A DNA stretch of 42,924 nucleotides from Bacteroidales bacterium UBA1751 (GTDB lineage Bacteria > Bacteroidota > Bacteroidia > Bacteroidales > UBA932). Of the stretch, positions 16,814 to 25,839 are shown piece by piece. Numbering within the stretch: the first letter of the stretch is position 1; each line of letters opens with the position of its first letter. Below the pieces are notes generated by a model. The model made no database searches, was not told the DNA's origin, and saw only the letters and a program-made list of their open reading frames with translations. The stretch is taken from assembly GCA_002315995.1 (NCBI GenBank), contig DCHN01000017.1, positions 1 to 42,924 of the forward strand. Direction: 5' to 3'. A program made the position numbers and the translations under genes.

Positions 16814-17920
16814 CTATTTGATAACAATACCCGGAGTGGCGAATTGCTCAAGCGATTCGCCATTCTGGTATATGAGAAGGGCATCAAGTTCCGGATGTGC
16901 AGCAAGGAACTCCTTTGATTTCTCCACGCCCATTACCATAAATATTGTGGCGTACGCGTCCGCTTCGGTGCCGGTTGTTGCCACTACAGTTGCACTCAAA
17001 AGGGAGTGGGTAACAGGTCTTCCGGTGGTTGGGTCAATTGTATGGGAGTACTTCACTCCATCCTTCACGTAGAATTTACGGTAGTTGCCACTGGTTACTA
17101 CACCTTTGCCACTCACCTCAATAACGGCCTGAATCATCTCTCCGCTTATATTGTTGCCATCAACGGGTTTGTCAATACCTATGCTCCAGTTATTGCCTCT
17201 GGAGTTCACTCCACGGCACATAACTTCTCCACCAACTTCAACCAAATAGTTTTCAATGCCCATTTGCTCAAGCCCCTTGCCCATATAGTCAACGGTATAC
17301 CCCTGGGCAATGGCATTGAAGTTAAGTTGAATAATATTGGATGAAAGCGAATCGGGATTATGAACGTATGCTCCGCCGGCACTTCTTTCAAGAACAAGCT
17401 TGTCCATTCCAATGCAGGTTTTTATGCTGTCGATTGTAGCCTGTGAAGGTTCAGTTCCGTTTTTGAAACCGAAGCCCCAGAGGTCGAACAGAGGAGCTGC
17501 ACTTGGGTCAAAGAGACCTCCGCTGAGCTTGTAGTATTTGTAAGATTCCTCAAAGATATCTGCGAATATCTGGTCAACATTGCTGTTTGTGCCGCTGTTG
17601 TAGCGGCTGAGCGATGATTCGCTGTTGTATCCTGAAACAGAGCAGTCAATTCTGTTGAACCACAGAGCAATGGAGTCCTCCACCATTTTGCAGAAGGATG
17701 AGGTGTCTGCACTTTGCGGGAGTTGGTATATGATTCTGTAGGTACTTCCCTGCGCAAATCCTTCAGATGTGATATATCCCTCCCTTTTCTCTCCTGAATT
17801 ACAGCTGCATGTAAGTATTGCAATGGTGGTGAATATGGATGCTGCAGCGCAGATGCTGCATTTTGACAATTGAATTCCTTTAAATAGATGACGTTTGAAT
17901 ATGTTCATTGTGGCTGGCAT
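16814..17920 (-). CDS. apbE: FAD:protein FMN transferase ApbE, lipoprotein
   Basis: Attaches FMN covalently to a threonine of extracytoplasmic flavoproteins such as Na+-translocating NADH:quinone reductase and Rnf subunits. The N-terminal signal ends in a lipobox-like TCSC (Cys40 from the first ATG; Cys36 from the likely start at 17908, MNIFKR). Recognisable ApbE blocks are AQGSTYRIIYQ, LFDLWGFG, AIAQGYTVDYMGKGLEQMGI, YLVEVGGEVMCRG, and the Mg2+-binding tail SHTIDPTTGRPVTHSLLSATVVATTGTEADAYAT. At 368 residues it is typical. Target flavoproteins are not in this window. A TAATTTTG box on the minus strand (17970-17977) is a possible -7 element. Confidence 0.93.
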   Translation of the reverse strand: MPATMNIFKRHLFKGIQLSKCSICAAASIFTTIAILTCSCNSGEKREGYITSEGFAQGSTYRIIYQLPQSADTSSFCKMVEDSIALWFNRIDCSVSGYNSESSLSRYNSGTNSNVDQIFADIFEESYKYYKLSGGLFDPSAAPLFDLWGFGFKNGTEPSQATIDSIKTCIGMDKLVLERSAGGAYVHNPDSLSSNIIQLNFNAIAQGYTVDYMGKGLEQMGIENYLVEVGGEVMCRGVNSRGNNWSIGIDKPVDGNNISGEMIQAVIEVSGKGVVTSGNYRKFYVKDGVKYSHTIDPTTGRPVTHSLLSATVVATTGTEADAYATIFMVMGVEKSKEFLAAHPELDALLIYQNGESLEQFATPGIVIK

Positions 17921-18081
17921 AGTTTTAGAATATAGAATGCTGCATCACTCTGCCGTGCATGCAGCGATGCAAAATTAATTGAAAAAACAAGAAGTTCTCT
18001 TAAAACGACTTTAAATATTGTTATTGGTTTAAAAAATGTGCAATTTTGCAGATTATGAAAAAATTGATACAGTCCGATATT

Positions 18082-19098
18082 ATGAAAAACATCCTTTGTG
18101 TCAGATTCGTTCCAGTTCTTCTTGGAATCACTCTCTTTGCTGCCTCTTGTGCAACTGAAGATGAGGAGGATGACACAAAACCATATATACCAGGTTCGCT
18201 TGTTTTCAGTATGCCTACATATGTTGATACAATGGATACATATGCATTGCATGCATCAGGTCTTACTGAACCGAGCGATGCTGAGCTTGTCTATTTTTGG
18301 ACCGGTTCAACTCTCTTTATCAAGGATACCGTGTGGGGGCAGGATTTGACCATAACAATTCCGGATACGCTTGGAGAGTTCTCAATAATTGCACATGCAA
18401 AGGCGGAGGGGTACTATCAGAGCGCCTATACGCACACAATGCAGATATTAAGAGGTGATGACAGTTTCTGTGACTATGTTCAACCGGCAACGTATATAAC
18501 CGACAGCAGGGATGGACGCAACTATTCATACACCGAAATAGGTTCTCTTCTCTGGTTTACCAGGAATCTCAACTGGGAGGGTGCAGGAGAGGCATATACC
18601 GCTTCACCGGCTATGGGAGACATAACAGGAAGGCTCTACACTTGGGAAGATGCAACCGGCGGCGTTGATGCCAGCGGGCTTGGGCAAGGAGTTCAGGGAG
18701 TGTGTCCTGAAGGGTGGAGCATACCTACAGCCCAGGATTGGGAGGATTTTGGCAAGGCACTTTACGGAAAGGAGGTCTCATTTGGCAGTGACTGGGAGGG
18801 AATGGCAGACAAACTCAGAATAGAGTCTTCACTCAACGGAAACAAGTTCTGGGCATATTCTCCTACATGCAACCCGGAGAACCTGTATGGATGGGCTGCG
18901 CTTACAACAGGCTATTGCCAGGATGAATACGCCCATTTCAGAGGGTTGTATGAGATGGGGCTCTGGCTCTGCGGTACATTGGCAGAGAATGGGAATGCGA
19001 CATTCAGGTTCATGAATACCGACACACCTGATTTCAGGTATGGTTCATGCGGCAGAAGTTCCCTGGCTGTTGCGGTAAGATGCGTCAAGCTCAAATAA
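18082..19098 (+). CDS. FISUMP-domain lipoprotein
   Basis: A 338-residue surface or periplasmic lipoprotein. I chose the ATG at 18082 because it yields a clean signal MKNILCVRFVPVLLGITLFAASC with lipobox AASC (Cys23); frames open earlier at 18046 and 18055. After an acidic linker comes an N-terminal beta-rich (Ig/PKD-like) region of about 100 residues. A domain with the Fibrobacter succinogenes major paralogous (FISUMP, TIGR02145-type) pattern follows: SYTEIGSLLWFTRNLNW, GRLYTWEDA, GVCPEGWSIPTAQDWE, and a C-terminal CGRSSLAVAVRCVK. The function of this domain is unknown; it is common in surface proteins of Bacteroidetes and Fibrobacteres. Confidence 0.8.
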   Translation: MKNILCVRFVPVLLGITLFAASCATEDEEDDTKPYIPGSLVFSMPTYVDTMDTYALHASGLTEPSDAELVYFWTGSTLFIKDTVWGQDLTITIPDTLGEFSIIAHAKAEGYYQSAYTHTMQILRGDDSFCDYVQPATYITDSRDGRNYSYTEIGSLLWFTRNLNWEGAGEAYTASPAMGDITGRLYTWEDATGGVDASGLGQGVQGVCPEGWSIPTAQDWEDFGKALYGKEVSFGSDWEGMADKLRIESSLNGNKFWAYSPTCNPENLYGWAALTTGYCQDEYAHFRGLYEMGLWLCGTLAENGNATFRFMNTDTPDFRYGSCGRSSLAVAVRCVKLK

Positions 19099-19129
19099 AG
19101 TTTTAAGTTAATATTAAACATTTACGGTC

Positions 19130-19723
19130 ATGAAGATGAAAGGTGTAATTACAATTGTTGTAATTGTTTTGGTTGTAATTGGAATCTATGGTTGGATCAA
19201 GGGTGCGCAGAACAAGTTCGTAAAGGGAGAGGAGAGCGTTGAAGCTGCCTGGGCGCAGGTTGAGAATGTATATCAGCGCAGGGCTGACCTTATACCCAAT
19301 CTTGTAGCAACAGTAAAGGGGTATGCCGAGCATGAGAGCTCTACTCTTGAGGCCGTAGTAAATGCAAGAGCAAATGCCACTTCGGTGAAAATAGATCCGC
19401 AGAACCTTGATGCGGCATCTTTGCAGAAGTACAATCAGGCGCAGGGCGAACTCAGCTCTGCTCTTGGACGTCTTCTTATGATACAGGAGAACTATCCTGA
19501 CCTTAAGGCCAATGAGAATTTCCGCGATCTTCAGGTTCAACTCGAAGGTACCGAGAACAGAATCACCACCGAGCGTCAGAAGTTCAATGATGCGGCAAAG
19601 GCGTATAATACAATGATAAGGGAGTTCCCTAAGAACATTCTCGCTTCAATGTTCGGTTTCGAGAAGAAGCCTTACTTCGAGGCGGCTCCGGGCGCGGAAA
19701 CAGCTCCAAAGGTGGAATTTTAG
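19130..19723 (+). CDS. LemA family protein
   Basis: A 197-residue single-pass membrane protein: an N-terminal helix (about residues 4-22) followed by the long helical LemA domain. Hallmarks are ESVEAAWAQVENVYQRRADLIPNLVATVKGYAEHE, YNQAQGELSSALGRLL, NFRDLQVQLEGTENRI and the terminal YNTMIREFPKNILASMFGF. LemA proteins lie next to TPM-domain proteins in many bacteria, as here, where the next gene starts two bases after the stop codon. The biochemical role is not established; an envelope function is likely. Confidence 0.93.
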   Translation: MKMKGVITIVVIVLVVIGIYGWIKGAQNKFVKGEESVEAAWAQVENVYQRRADLIPNLVATVKGYAEHESSTLEAVVNARANATSVKIDPQNLDAASLQKYNQAQGELSSALGRLLMIQENYPDLKANENFRDLQVQLEGTENRITTERQKFNDAAKAYNTMIREFPKNILASMFGFEKKPYFEAAPGAETAPKVEF

Positions 19724-19724
19724 T

Positions 19725-20549
19725 TTGGGACGGATATTGGCATATTGCAAGGTTGTGCTGGCTGCCGTTGTTTATACGGTGGCCTGCTCTGCTTTTACAA
19801 TGCCACCGAAAGATAGGCTTGTAACAGATTTTGCCAGTGTGCTTGACGTGCAGCAGATATCTGCGCTGGAACAGCGGCTGGTTGCATTTTCAGACTCCAC
19901 ATCAAACCAGATTCTTGTTGTAATATATCCGGAACTGGAAAACGACAATGAAGCTTGGATGGCTCAGCAGATTGGTGAGCAGATGGGTGTAGGTCAGCAG
20001 AAGTACAACAACGGCGTTGTGATGCTGGTAAAGGCGAAGATGAATCCGTCGGATTTCAGAGCTGCATTCATTGCAACCGGATATGGGGTGGAGGGCGCTC
20101 TTCCGGATGCTCTCTGTTCGCGAATAACAAGAGAACGAATGGTTCCTTTCCTCAAGCAGGACAACTACTATGCAGCTATTGAAAGTGGCCTTGATGCCCT
20201 GATGCCAATTCTGGCAGGGGAGATATCAACCAGTGAATTTGCAGGTAAGGAAGATGGTGATGATGCCCTTGTAACGGCAATTGTCTTTTTGCTTATCTTT
20301 GTTGTAATAGTGATTCTCATAGTATTCTCCTCTGGTAAGGGGGGAGATGGTAAGGGAGGAAATGGCGGAGGCGGCGGTAAAATGAGTACGGCTGAAAGGC
20401 TTATGCTGCTTGGACTTCTCTCAAGGGGAGGACGCAGAAGTTCGGGCAACTGGGGCGGTGGCTTTAGTGGTGGAAGCTTTGGCGGAGGTGGTTTCGGAGG
20501 ATTTGGCGGTGGCCATTTCGGCGGTGGTGGAGGTGGCTCCCGTTGCTGA
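19725..20549 (+). CDS. TPM-domain membrane protein (YgcG family)
   Basis: A 274-residue protein: signal sequence (about residues 1-25), periplasmic TPM domain (RLVTDFASVLD through LDALMPILAGE, about 30-165), one transmembrane helix (about 185-205), then a glycine-rich tail ending GGGGGGSRC. The reading frame has no ATG that keeps the signal peptide. The only starts are TTG at 19725, one base past the lemA stop, or TTG at 19737; the first ATG (19800) would remove the signal. The close lemA junction suggests translational coupling. TPM proteins pair with LemA and some have been reported as acid phosphatases or photosystem repair factors; the role here is unknown. Confidence 0.85.
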   Translation: MGRILAYCKVVLAAVVYTVACSAFTMPPKDRLVTDFASVLDVQQISALEQRLVAFSDSTSNQILVVIYPELENDNEAWMAQQIGEQMGVGQQKYNNGVVMLVKAKMNPSDFRAAFIATGYGVEGALPDALCSRITRERMVPFLKQDNYYAAIESGLDALMPILAGEISTSEFAGKEDGDDALVTAIVFLLIFVVIVILIVFSSGKGGDGKGGNGGGGGKMSTAERLMLLGLLSRGGRRSSGNWGGGFSGGSFGGGGFGGFGGGHFGGGGGGSRC

Positions 20550-20589
20550 TATGCCTGTTGACTTTTTGTCATATTGAAGTAAAATCAAC

Positions 20590-20601
20590 TTTTCCGGAAA
20601 A
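20590..20601. repeat. 12-bp perfect palindrome before trkA
   Basis: TTTTCCGGAAAA, followed by ACCGGG, lies 22 bases before the trkA ATG. It could be a binding site for a dimeric regulator, but there is no T-tract and no partner site. Confidence 0.3.
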
Positions 20602-20623
20602 CCGGGTTAAATAATTTAATGTA

Positions 20624-21976
20624 ATGAAGATAGTTATTGCAGGAGCAGGAGAGGTAGGCGGGCATCTGGCAAAGATGCTCAGCGGAGGAAGTCATGACCT
20701 CACCATTATTGACAACGATCCTACGCATCTGGCAAATGTATCTTCAATTGCAGATGCAATTACAATTGAGGGCGACACCACTTCAATTGAGGTGCTCAAG
20801 CAGGCCAGGGTAAGTGAAGCGGACCTTTTCATAGCGGTGGCGCCGGCAAGTACCCAGGATTCCAACATTGTGAGTGCTCTGCTTGCCAAGAAACTGGGGG
20901 CCAGAATTGTAACTGCCAGAATCAACAACAATGATTACCTCGATACCGACAACAATGTGCTCTTCAAGGATCTTGGAATAGACCTTCTCTTCTATCCGGA
21001 GAAGATTGCAGCGGGCGAAATCTGTGATTTGCTCAAGCAAACAGGTACCAATGAGTATATTGAGTTTGCCGGAGGTAAGCTGCAGATGGTTGCACTTCGT
21101 CTCGAAGAGGGCGCTCCGCTCATACGCAAGGGGTTGGAGTATATGTCTCCCGATGGGGACTATACCCAGTACAAGGCTGTTGCGGTGGCCAGAGACGGCG
21201 AGACAATTATTCCCAAGACAGCCAATTTCAAGTTCCAGGAGGAGGATCTTGTATATATAATCTCTACAAGAGATGGTGTTGATGCCGCTATGGAGTACTC
21301 CGGGAAACGCAAGATTGATATCAGAAACCTTATGATAATTGGCGGTGGCAGAATCTGCGACACTCTTCTTGACAAGATAGCTGGAAGCATTGATCTGGTC
21401 AAAATCATAGAGAAGAGGGAGGAGAGATGCTCATATCTTGCGGAGAAGTATTCGAAGCCGCTCATAATACAGGGCGACGGCAGGAATACAGACCTTCTCA
21501 TTGAGGAGAACATAAAGGATTTTGATGCTGTTGTTGCTGTTACAAGCAGTTCTGAAACAAATATTCTGGCTTGTGTTGCTGCAAAGAGGCTCGGTGTGAA
21601 AAAGACCATTGCAGAGGTTGAGAATCTGGAGTATATCAAGCTTGCCGAGGGTATGGGTGTGGATGCCGTAATAAACAAGAAACTCAGTACTGCGGGAAGA
21701 ATCTTCAGGTTCACACTCAGCAACAAGATACGCACCGTAAAGTGTCTCAATGGAACAAATGCCGAGGTGCTGGAGTTTATTGCCAACCCTGAGTCTCGTA
21801 TTACGCAGGGTCAGATCAAGGATCTTAATTTCCCGAATGAGGCTATAATAGGGGGCATTGTAAGAGGAGATGAATGCTTCATTGCAAACCAGTACTCCAC
21901 CATAAAGGCATATGACAGGGTTGTTGTCTTTGCCCTTCCGTATGTTCTTGACAAAGTGAACAAATTCTTTATTTAA
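20624..21976 (+). CDS. trkA: Trk potassium uptake regulatory protein TrkA
   Basis: A cytosolic, nucleotide-binding subunit gating a Trk/Ktr potassium channel. Two RCK/TrkA-N Rossmann domains are visible. The first starts IAGAGEVGGHLA (about residues 4-15) with the acidic IDND at the end of strand 2. The second starts MIIGGGRICDTLLD (about 237-250), followed by IEKREERC. Each is followed by a TrkA-C domain (for example LQMVALRLEEGAPLIRKG). The 450-residue length matches two-RCK TrkA. The channel subunit TrkH, often next to trkA, is not in this window: the next gene is tdk, after a terminator. Confidence 0.94.
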   Translation: MKIVIAGAGEVGGHLAKMLSGGSHDLTIIDNDPTHLANVSSIADAITIEGDTTSIEVLKQARVSEADLFIAVAPASTQDSNIVSALLAKKLGARIVTARINNNDYLDTDNNVLFKDLGIDLLFYPEKIAAGEICDLLKQTGTNEYIEFAGGKLQMVALRLEEGAPLIRKGLEYMSPDGDYTQYKAVAVARDGETIIPKTANFKFQEEDLVYIISTRDGVDAAMEYSGKRKIDIRNLMIIGGGRICDTLLDKIAGSIDLVKIIEKREERCSYLAEKYSKPLIIQGDGRNTDLLIEENIKDFDAVVAVTSSSETNILACVAAKRLGVKKTIAEVENLEYIKLAEGMGVDAVINKKLSTAGRIFRFTLSNKIRTVKCLNGTNAEVLEFIANPESRITQGQIKDLNFPNEAIIGGIVRGDECFIANQYSTIKAYDRVVVFALPYVLDKVNKFFI

Positions 21977-21991
21977 AAGAGATAAATCTTT

Positions 21992-22016
21992 AGCCTCCAT
22001 AACAGGAGGCTTTTTT
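21992..22016 (+). terminator. Rho-independent terminator after trkA
   Basis: A perfect stem GCCTCC (21993-21998) / GGAGGC (22005-22010), extended by an A-T pair, with a six-base loop and a T6 tract followed by more T. Confidence 0.85.
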
Positions 22017-22025
22017 CTTTTTTAC

Positions 22026-22033
22026 TATATTTG
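22026..22033 (+). promoter_or_regulatory. Candidate -7 element of tdk
   Basis: TATATTTG fits the Bacteroidetes -7 box and lies 10 bases past the trkA terminator T-tract and about 42 bases before the tdk ATG. The -33 element is not clear. It may drive the long run of genes from tdk onward. Confidence 0.5.
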
Positions 22034-22075
22034 TGGGTTAAAAGAAATTGATTATTCTGCCCAAGAAATCATAGT

Positions 22076-22672
22076 ATGGAAGAGCTTTATCTGGAAAATT
22101 TCAAAAGACGTGGCTGCATTGAGGTTATTTGCGGCTCCATGTTTTCAGGCAAAACCGAGGAACTCATAAGACGAATAAAGAGAGCCAATTTCGCTCACCT
22201 GCGTCTTAAGACATTCAAGCCTGAAATAGATGTCAGATATTCCAATAAGGATGTGGTTTCACATGATTCACATGTAATTACATCTGTACCTGTGAAGACA
22301 CCTGCCCAAATTCTTGAAATTGCGGTTGATGTTGACGTTGTGGGAATTGACGAGGTGCAGTTCTTCGACGATTCAATTGTTGAAGTTTGCCAGAAACTTG
22401 CTGATTCAGGGGTAAGGGTCATATGTGCAGGCCTCGATATGGATTATTTGGGGAATCCGTTCGGACCTATGCCAAAGCTCATGGCTCTTGCGGAGTATGT
22501 GACCAAAGTGCATGCAATATGCGTGAAATGCGGAGAGCTTGCACAGCACTCATACAGAACAATACGCAACGACAATCTGGTTGTACTTGGAGAGACCGAC
22601 GTATACAAGCCTCTCTGCCGTGAGTGTTATAACAAAGCAATGGAAGAGTTGGGTAAACAGAAGAATCTTTAA
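22076..22672 (+). CDS. tdk: Thymidine kinase (type II)
   Basis: Phosphorylates thymidine with ATP for salvage. The Walker A loop GSMFSGKT is at residues 20-27, and the Walker B/catalytic segment VVGIDEVQFFDD has catalytic Glu93. A structural zinc site is formed by C149/C152 (CVKC) and C181/C184 (CREC). The lasso-loop substrate region HSYRTIRNDNLVVLGETDVYKPLC is intact. At 198 residues it is a normal TK1-like enzyme. It starts a same-strand series with short gaps; the ABC transporter gene follows 23 bases later. Confidence 0.96.
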   Translation: MEELYLENFKRRGCIEVICGSMFSGKTEELIRRIKRANFAHLRLKTFKPEIDVRYSNKDVVSHDSHVITSVPVKTPAQILEIAVDVDVVGIDEVQFFDDSIVEVCQKLADSGVRVICAGLDMDYLGNPFGPMPKLMALAEYVTKVHAICVKCGELAQHSYRTIRNDNLVVLGETDVYKPLCRECYNKAMEELGKQKNL

Positions 22673-22695
22673 CAATAAGGTAAACAGAAATTGAG

Positions 22696-23607
22696 ATGGG
22701 ACTTATTACTTGTGAGAACATAGTGAAGAGGTTCGGCAATCACACTGCCCTTAGCGGTGTGAGCGTAGATGTTCCAAAGGGAGAGATTTTTGGACTTCTT
22801 GGCCCGAACGGAGCGGGAAAGACAACTCTTATACGTTCCATTAATATGATAATAAAGCCCGACAGCGGGCGTATTCTCTTCAATGGTAGGGAAATAGATG
22901 AGAGTGACGTTGAGAAAATAGGCTATTTGCCTGAGGAGAGGGGGTTGTACAAGAAGATGAAGGTTGGGGAGCAGGCCATTTATCTGGCACGTCTGAAGGG
23001 AATGGATTATGCCAGCGCCAACAGGGAGCTTAAGAGATGGTTTGCAAAGTTCAATATTGCGCCCTGGTGGAACAAGAAGGTGGAGGAGCTCTCAAAGGGT
23101 ATGGCCCAGAAGGTGCAGTTCATTACAACCGTTGTGCATCAGCCTGAACTTCTCATTCTTGACGAGCCTTTTTCCGGCTTTGATCCTGTGAATGTGCAGA
23201 TTATAAGGGATGAGATTCTTAGAATGAAGAGTGAGGGGGCTACAATAATTCTCTCAACACATAATATGGAGAGCGTTGAGGAGCTGTGCGACAACATAGC
23301 GCTCATAAACAAATCCAAACTTGTGCTCTGCGGAAATACAAGAAAAATACGGGAAGATTATGGAGGCAATAGGGTTGAGGTCCTCTATAGGGGCGAAGAA
23401 CTGGCGCAGGAGGAAGATACACTATCGCCGTACATAATAGTTGAAAAAGGGGAGCAGGGTCAGATGCGCAGGGCGGTTCTTGAAATTGCAAATGGTTCTT
23501 CAAATGCACAGGTGCTTTCAAAACTCATTGGTGTCGTTGATGTATGTTCGTACGCTCAGCTGGTTCCGAGGATGAAGGATATTTTCATAAAGCTTGTTAC
23601 TGAATAG
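22696..23607 (+). CDS. ABC transporter ATP-binding protein
   Basis: A 303-residue ATPase subunit. Walker A is GPNGAGKTT (36-44), the ABC signature LSKGMAQK is near residue 132, Walker B with catalytic Glu is in LLILDEPFSGFDP, and the switch histidine is in STHNME. A C-terminal extension of about 80 residues is present, as in the NatA/Ecs type. It starts 23 bases after tdk, and its partner permease follows after five bases. NatA-type pairs export Na+ or other small molecules; the substrate here is unknown. Confidence 0.93.
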   Translation: MGLITCENIVKRFGNHTALSGVSVDVPKGEIFGLLGPNGAGKTTLIRSINMIIKPDSGRILFNGREIDESDVEKIGYLPEERGLYKKMKVGEQAIYLARLKGMDYASANRELKRWFAKFNIAPWWNKKVEELSKGMAQKVQFITTVVHQPELLILDEPFSGFDPVNVQIIRDEILRMKSEGATIILSTHNMESVEELCDNIALINKSKLVLCGNTRKIREDYGGNRVEVLYRGEELAQEEDTLSPYIIVEKGEQGQMRRAVLEIANGSSNAQVLSKLIGVVDVCSYAQLVPRMKDIFIKLVTE

Positions 23608-23612
23608 AGGTT

Positions 23613-25040
23613 ATGGGAAAGAATAAGACAGGTATAGTATTCCAGAGGGAGTACATGGTAAAGGTCAAGAAGAAGTCGTTCATAATCCTGACGATTCTTG
23701 CACCGGTTCTCTTTGCGGCGCTTATGGTCGTTCCTTCGCTCATAATGCTTTGGGGTGGTGAAAATGATGCGCAGAGAGTGGCGGTTTATGACCAGAGCGG
23801 TATTGTATGCAGTGCCGGTGATTCTCTTGGCGGCAACATTGAAATAGTTCAAATTACACCTGGGCAGTTCGGATGTAATGACTTCAATGAGCTCAAAGCC
23901 AGGTTCGATGAGCTTGGATATGATGCCCTTGCAAATATTGAGGTGAAGGATTCTGCTTCAATGCAGCTCTCTACAACAATATATTCGCACTCTCAGATTG
24001 GACTTGACCTCCAGAGCGGATTCAACGGTATGGTGAATGATGCCATTTATGATTGGAGGCTCGACCAGTACAACATAGAGGGGTTGAGGGAAATTATGGA
24101 GAGTCTTGAATCGGATGTGAAGGTTCAGACCATTATTCTTGACGAGGAGTCGGGAGATGAGCATTCGTCAATGGTTGAGGTATATATGGTGCTCGGTTAT
24201 ATCTGCTCATTTGCCATATATATCTTCATTCTTATGTTTGCAAACGGCGTGATGTCAAGTGTAATAGAGGAGAAGTCGTCAAGGGTGGTTGAGGTTCTGG
24301 TTTCAAGTGTGAAGCCTTTTCAGCTTATGATGGGCAAGATTCTCGGGTCGGCAGCAGTGGGACTTACACAGTTTGCCATTTGGATAGTTCTTACGGCTCT
24401 TCTTGTTACAGGTGCCGCAACAATTTTCGGCAGCTCGGTTGTGTCATCACAGAATCCCATTCCGGTAGAGCAGATGGTCCCTGCTGATGCGGGTGGCCAG
24501 AGTCAGGCGGTTGTGATTCCTGCAGATGCCACTTCGCTGGTAAATTCAATTGAGGAGAAGAGTGGTGAAGACGGTGCCTCTTCAATTATAAACAGTGTGC
24601 TTGGAACTCTCAAGGGGGTGCATATTGGAATGATGCTGGCAGGTTTCCTGCTCTATTTCCTTTTCGGATATCTTCTGTATGCCGCTCTCTTTGCCGCAAT
24701 GGGTTCAGCTGTTGAAAGCGTGGCCGATACGCAGCAGCTTACGCTTCCTGTAACTATTCCTCTTATTATAGGATTGTTCATCATGCTCAGCACCTTCCAG
24801 AATCCTGACAGTTCGCTCTCGTTCTGGGCCTCAATGATACCTTTCACCTCGCCGGTTGTCATGATGGCGCGTTTGCCTTACGGAATACCAATGTGGGAGT
24901 TCGTGCTTTCGCTCTCTATTCTTATTCTCACATTTGTTGGTATCACCTGGATGTGCGCAAGAATCTACCGTGTTGGAATTTTATCGTATGGTACAAAGGC
25001 AACATGGAAGGATATGTTCAAATGGATAAAAATTAAATAA
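23613..25040 (+). CDS. ABC-2 type permease (NatB-like)
   Basis: A 475-residue membrane subunit. There is one N-terminal transmembrane helix (about 22-46), a large extracytoplasmic domain of about 140 residues, then a cluster of about five helices from residue 190. The conserved ABC-2 stretch SSVIEEKSSRVVEVLVSSVKPFQLMMGKILG lies after the second helix. A polar insert of about 60 residues (QNPIPVEQMVPADAGG to GEDGASSIINS) sits between helices. The layout fits NatB-type exporters. It begins five bases after the ATPase gene and ends 10 bases before the nucleotidase C-domain gene. Confidence 0.92.
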   Translation: MGKNKTGIVFQREYMVKVKKKSFIILTILAPVLFAALMVVPSLIMLWGGENDAQRVAVYDQSGIVCSAGDSLGGNIEIVQITPGQFGCNDFNELKARFDELGYDALANIEVKDSASMQLSTTIYSHSQIGLDLQSGFNGMVNDAIYDWRLDQYNIEGLREIMESLESDVKVQTIILDEESGDEHSSMVEVYMVLGYICSFAIYIFILMFANGVMSSVIEEKSSRVVEVLVSSVKPFQLMMGKILGSAAVGLTQFAIWIVLTALLVTGAATIFGSSVVSSQNPIPVEQMVPADAGGQSQAVVIPADATSLVNSIEEKSGEDGASSIINSVLGTLKGVHIGMMLAGFLLYFLFGYLLYAALFAAMGSAVESVADTQQLTLPVTIPLIIGLFIMLSTFQNPDSSLSFWASMIPFTSPVVMMARLPYGIPMWEFVLSLSILILTFVGITWMCARIYRVGILSYGTKATWKDMFKWIKIK

Positions 25041-25050
25041 TGACCGCGGT

Positions 25051-25827
25051 ATGACAAGAAAAATTTTATTTGCCTTTGCATTTGTTGTTTTCACTGCGAT
25101 AGGGGGTTATGCACAGAACTGGAGCAGGGTGGAGTGGTCGAAGGTCCCTATGGATTCAACTTGGAACACACCTGCAGGTGCGCAGAGCGTTACTGGCGAA
25201 ATCCTTAAAAAATATAGGCCGGCCGTTGATTCGCTTGAAATAGTCATTGGGTATGCTCCTGTTGAGATGACCAAATATATGCCTCAGTGCCCACTTTCAA
25301 ATATGACGGTTGATATCATGAAGATTGCTGCCCAGCGTTTCCTCGATTTGCAGGGGAAGGGGGAGAAGGTTGATATGGCTATTACCAACTTCGGTGGCTT
25401 GAGAAGCAACTTTGCGAAGGGGAATGTCACTGTGGGAGATGTCTATTCAATGTATCCCTTCTACAACTATGTGAACATAGTGGATTTGAGGGGTAAATAT
25501 ATAAAAATGCTCTTTGAGGCCTTTGCAAAGAGGGGGAAATTTGAGGCCTTCAGCGGTGCCAGGGTTGTTGTTGAAGGAAAGGTGCTGAAGGAATTTACCA
25601 TTGGTGGGGCACCTGTTGAGGATGAGAAAATATACAGGATAGCAACGCTCGATTTCCTTATTGCCGGTGGCGACAAGGTATTTGCATTCCGTTATTTGGA
25701 AAATGCCGTACCAATTGCTCCAAAACCTCTTCTGAGGGATGTGATGCTGGATTATCTTCTTGAAATGCAGAAGCAGGGACGACCTTTGGAGTGGCCGGTG
25801 GATGACCGTATAACAATAATCAAATAA
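25051..25827 (+). CDS. 5'-nucleotidase C-terminal domain protein
   Basis: A 258-residue secreted protein with an N-terminal signal (about 1-21, ending GGYAQ). It consists of only the C-terminal, substrate-binding domain of the UshA/5'-nucleotidase family. Hallmarks are PLSNMTVDIMKIAAQ, DMAITNFGGLRSNFAKGNVTVGDVYSMYPF, the nucleoside-stacking FEAFSGARVVVE, and FLIAGGDKVFAF. The metal-binding catalytic domain is absent here and is encoded by the next gene, 12 bases downstream. The two products probably assemble in the periplasm to hydrolyse nucleotides, but this is inferred. Confidence 0.9.
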   Translation: MTRKILFAFAFVVFTAIGGYAQNWSRVEWSKVPMDSTWNTPAGAQSVTGEILKKYRPAVDSLEIVIGYAPVEMTKYMPQCPLSNMTVDIMKIAAQRFLDLQGKGEKVDMAITNFGGLRSNFAKGNVTVGDVYSMYPFYNYVNIVDLRGKYIKMLFEAFAKRGKFEAFSGARVVVEGKVLKEFTIGGAPVEDEKIYRIATLDFLIAGGDKVFAFRYLENAVPIAPKPLLRDVMLDYLLEMQKQGRPLEWPVDDRITIIK

Positions 25828-25839
25828 CTTTTTCCAGAT

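Noticed and set aside
20168..20572. Proline-rich minus-strand frame
   Set aside because: It is the complement of the glycine-rich tail of the TPM-domain gene.
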